From the NCBI GenBank assembly GCA_021812735.1, contig JAKAMV010000594.1, positions 1 to 6,571 of the forward strand: a stretch of DNA of 6,571 bases. The letters run 5' to 3'. Numbering within the stretch: the stretch's first letter is position 1; every line of letters begins with the position of its first letter. Of this stretch, positions 5,229 to 6,571 are shown piece by piece. Below the pieces are notes generated by a model, which saw only the letters and a list, made by a program, of their open reading frames with translations, was not told where the DNA came from and did not search any database. The stretch comes from Chloroflexota bacterium. GTDB lineage: Bacteria > Chloroflexota > Limnocylindria > Limnocylindrales > CSP1-4. The position numbers were made by a program, and so were the translations under genes.

Positions 5229-6497
5229 TCACACGGTGCTCGGTCTCGCCGCGCGGCCCTCGCCGCTCTCGCTCCGCGGGATCCCGCGAGCCGCGATCAC
5301 GGCCGCGACCACGCACGCCGCCACCCCGAAGAGGACCGCGCTCTCGATCGAACGGGACCCCAGCCAGCCCGCGACGGCCGAGCCGATCGGGAAGCCGGCG
5401 AAGTTGAAGTTCATCGACACCGCGAATGCGCGTCCCATCCAGGCCGGATCCGTGCGCCGCTGCCGCAGCGTGAACAGCCCGATGTCCTGTGGCCCGTTGA
5501 GGAGTCCGATCAGCGCCATCGACGCGATGACCAGGCCCAGCGCCCCTGCGGTCGGGGTCGGATCCGCGGCCGGCAGCAGCAGGACCAGCGCGAGGGCACT
5601 CCCGAGCATCGGCAGCACCAGCATGCGGCGCTCCCTCCCGGCGCTGTTGATCCGTCCGAAGAGGACGGCAGCCACCGCGCCGCCCAACCCGAGCACCGCG
5701 AAGACGGCGCCGACCGCCGCGGGCCCCTGGTGCAGCCGGTCGAGCACGATGAGCGGCACCACGATCGTGGTCATCCCACTGCTCAGGTTGACCGCTGAGA
5801 CGGAGAACCCGAGCGCCCGTAGCGTCGGGTTGCGCCAGGTGTAGACCAGGCCCTGCCACGCGTCGAGCAGGAGGCGACCACTGGAGGCCACGTCGGTTTC
5901 CGGGACCGGGATCCCGACCAGCACGAGCGCGGCGAGGGCAAACGTGCCGGCGATCGCGACGAGGGCCGCAGGTCCGCCCCACAGCCCGACCAGCGCCCCT
6001 GCCAGCGGCGGCCCCACCACCGTGGCTACCACGTACCCCATCGAGTCGACCGCGTTGATGCGCTCCCAGAGATGGGCCGGCACCAGCAACGGAAACAGAC
6101 TCCGCAGCCCGGTGCTGCTGAGCGTGGCCGTCAAGGACGAAGCACCCGCGATGACCAGCAGCAGCCAGACCGGGAGCGCGTGGGCCAGCGCGAGTCCTCC
6201 CACGAGCGCGAGGGCGACGCCGGCCACGACATAGTCGACGAGCACCAGCCGGGAACGTCCTTGGCGGTCGAGCAGGGCCCCCGCGATCGGGCTCACCAGC
6301 ATGCCCGGCACGATGGCCACGAACGTAACGAGCCCCGCCAGTCGGGCAGAGTGGTACGTGGTCAGTGTGAAGAGAACCATCGCGACGCTGACCATCGACT
6401 GTCCGATCCTGGCGATCTGCATCCCCGCCACCATGCGCGGCAGCGCCGGCACGGCAGCGAGGGCACGGTAGGAACGCTCCGGGGGGATCGGGGACAT
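5229..6497 (-). CDS. MFS transporter, 12 transmembrane helices, EntS-like (MFS_3) type
   Basis: A major facilitator superfamily protein of 422 residues, predicted to sit in the cytoplasmic membrane and export an unknown small molecule. Twelve hydrophobic segments can be placed at about 24-45, 52-74, 84-106, 108-130, 151-173, 176-197, 227-251, 259-281, 291-310, 317-343, 357-379 and 386-404. The loop between helices 2 and 3 carries the MFS motif A as GALLDRQGRSRLVLVD (73-88). The repeat-related loop in the second half is FGRINSAGRERR (280-291). LRQRRTDPAWMGRAFAV (344-360) is typical of the enterobactin-exporter-like branch. The ATG at 6497 is the first possible start; the frame is open upstream to the window edge but has no ATG, GTG or TTG. 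No Shine-Dalgarno is visible. Substrate cannot be read from sequence. The 41-base gap to the regulator allows cotranscription, but a link to heme is unproven. Confidence 0.88.
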   Translation of the reverse strand: MSPIPPERSYRALAAVPALPRMVAGMQIARIGQSMVSVAMVLFTLTTYHSARLAGLVTFVAIVPGMLVSPIAGALLDRQGRSRLVLVDYVVAGVALALVGGLALAHALPVWLLLVIAGASSLTATLSSTGLRSLFPLLVPAHLWERINAVDSMGYVVATVVGPPLAGALVGLWGGPAALVAIAGTFALAALVLVGIPVPETDVASSGRLLLDAWQGLVYTWRNPTLRALGFSVSAVNLSSGMTTIVVPLIVLDRLHQGPAAVGAVFAVLGLGGAVAAVLFGRINSAGRERRMLVLPMLGSALALVLLLPAADPTPTAGALGLVIASMALIGLLNGPQDIGLFTLRQRRTDPAWMGRAFAVSMNFNFAGFPIGSAVAGWLGSRSIESAVLFGVAACVVAAVIAARGIPRSESGEGRAARPSTV

Positions 6498-6505
6498 CGA
6501 GGACC

Positions 6506-6524
6506 ATGCTACCGGTGCTACCGG
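6506..6524. promoter_or_regulatory. 9-bp tandem repeat and possible promoter upstream of the MFS gene
   Basis: TGCTACCGG is repeated head to tail at 6507-6515 and 6516-6524. On the coding strand the end of the repeat creates TAGCAT (6511-6506), a 4-of-6 match to a -10 box placed so that transcription would begin almost at the ATG, giving a leaderless message. No -35 match stands at normal distance. The rest of the upstream stretch (6525-6571) shows nothing definite. A minus-strand frame from the window edge ends with TAG at 6520-6518 after 17 codons and could be the tail of another gene. Confidence 0.3.
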
Positions 6525-6571
6525 CCGTCCGCCGGGGGTGTCGTGCCGCCGCCGGCCCGCAGATTGCTCAG

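Noticed and set aside
4396..5844. 482-codon plus-strand open frame opposite the regulator and MFS gene
   Set aside because: Arg/Pro/Ala-rich composition and no recognisable motifs; antisense frames stay open easily at this GC content. The same applies to the plus-strand frame at 2094-3293.
5197..6507. 436-codon minus-strand frame over the MFS gene
   Set aside because: Gly/Arg-rich with no membrane segments; the alternative frame gives a complete 12-helix transporter.
6506..6571. Plus-strand open frame starting ATG at 6506 and running off the window
   Set aside because: No properly spaced ribosome binding site and only 22 codons; it overlaps the likely upstream region of the MFS gene.
6518..6571. 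Minus-strand 17-codon frame from the right edge ending in TAG
   Set aside because: It could be the tail of an upstream gene, but 17 codons without homology cannot support a call.

Overview
This is a very GC-rich, densely packed bacterial segment. Every supported gene lies on the minus strand, so transcription runs from the right edge of the window to the left. The set of genes (glutamyl-tRNA reductase, porphobilinogen deaminase, uroporphyrinogen-III synthase, porphobilinogen synthase, then the start of a chlorite dismutase/HemQ-type protein) indicates tetrapyrrole synthesis by the C5 (glutamate) route. The HemQ-like start suggests the coproporphyrin-dependent heme branch of Gram-positive-type bacteria. 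With the GC content and divergent protein sequences, this fits a high-GC Chloroflexota lineage best, with Actinomycetota as the alternative. This placement is inference and was not tested by a search.

Layout, in transcription order. (1) 6498-6571: a short upstream stretch with a 9-bp tandem repeat and a possible promoter. (2) 6497-5229: a 12-helix MFS transporter. (3) 5228-5188: a 41-bp gap holding three phased GAACCT direct repeats (AGGTTC on the coding strand). (4) 5187-4339: a MerR/BldC-like HTH regulator with a helical C-terminal domain and a low-complexity tail containing a 45-bp tandem duplication. (5) 4342-3038 hemA, (6) 3041-2112 hemC, (7) 2115-1219 hemD, (8) 1222-128 hemB. (9) 81-1: the first 27 codons of a HemQ/chlorite dismutase-family gene that leaves the window.

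The regulator and the four hem genes are joined by four consecutive 4-base NTGA start/stop overlaps (ATGA, GTGA, GTGA, ATGA). This is strong evidence for one translationally coupled operon. HemA makes glutamate-1-semialdehyde, HemB condenses 5-aminolevulinate to porphobilinogen, HemC builds hydroxymethylbilane and HemD closes the ring to uroporphyrinogen III. HemL (semialdehyde aminotransferase) is not in this window.

The most interesting points are the phased direct repeats next to a BldC-like regulator that heads a heme operon, and the loss of otherwise conserved active-site residues in HemA (TCHR for TCNR, Tyr for the HLF histidine) and HemC (His149 for the RGN arginine). There is no intergenic gap over 100 bases, and no RNA genes, CRISPR array or insertion sequence were seen.
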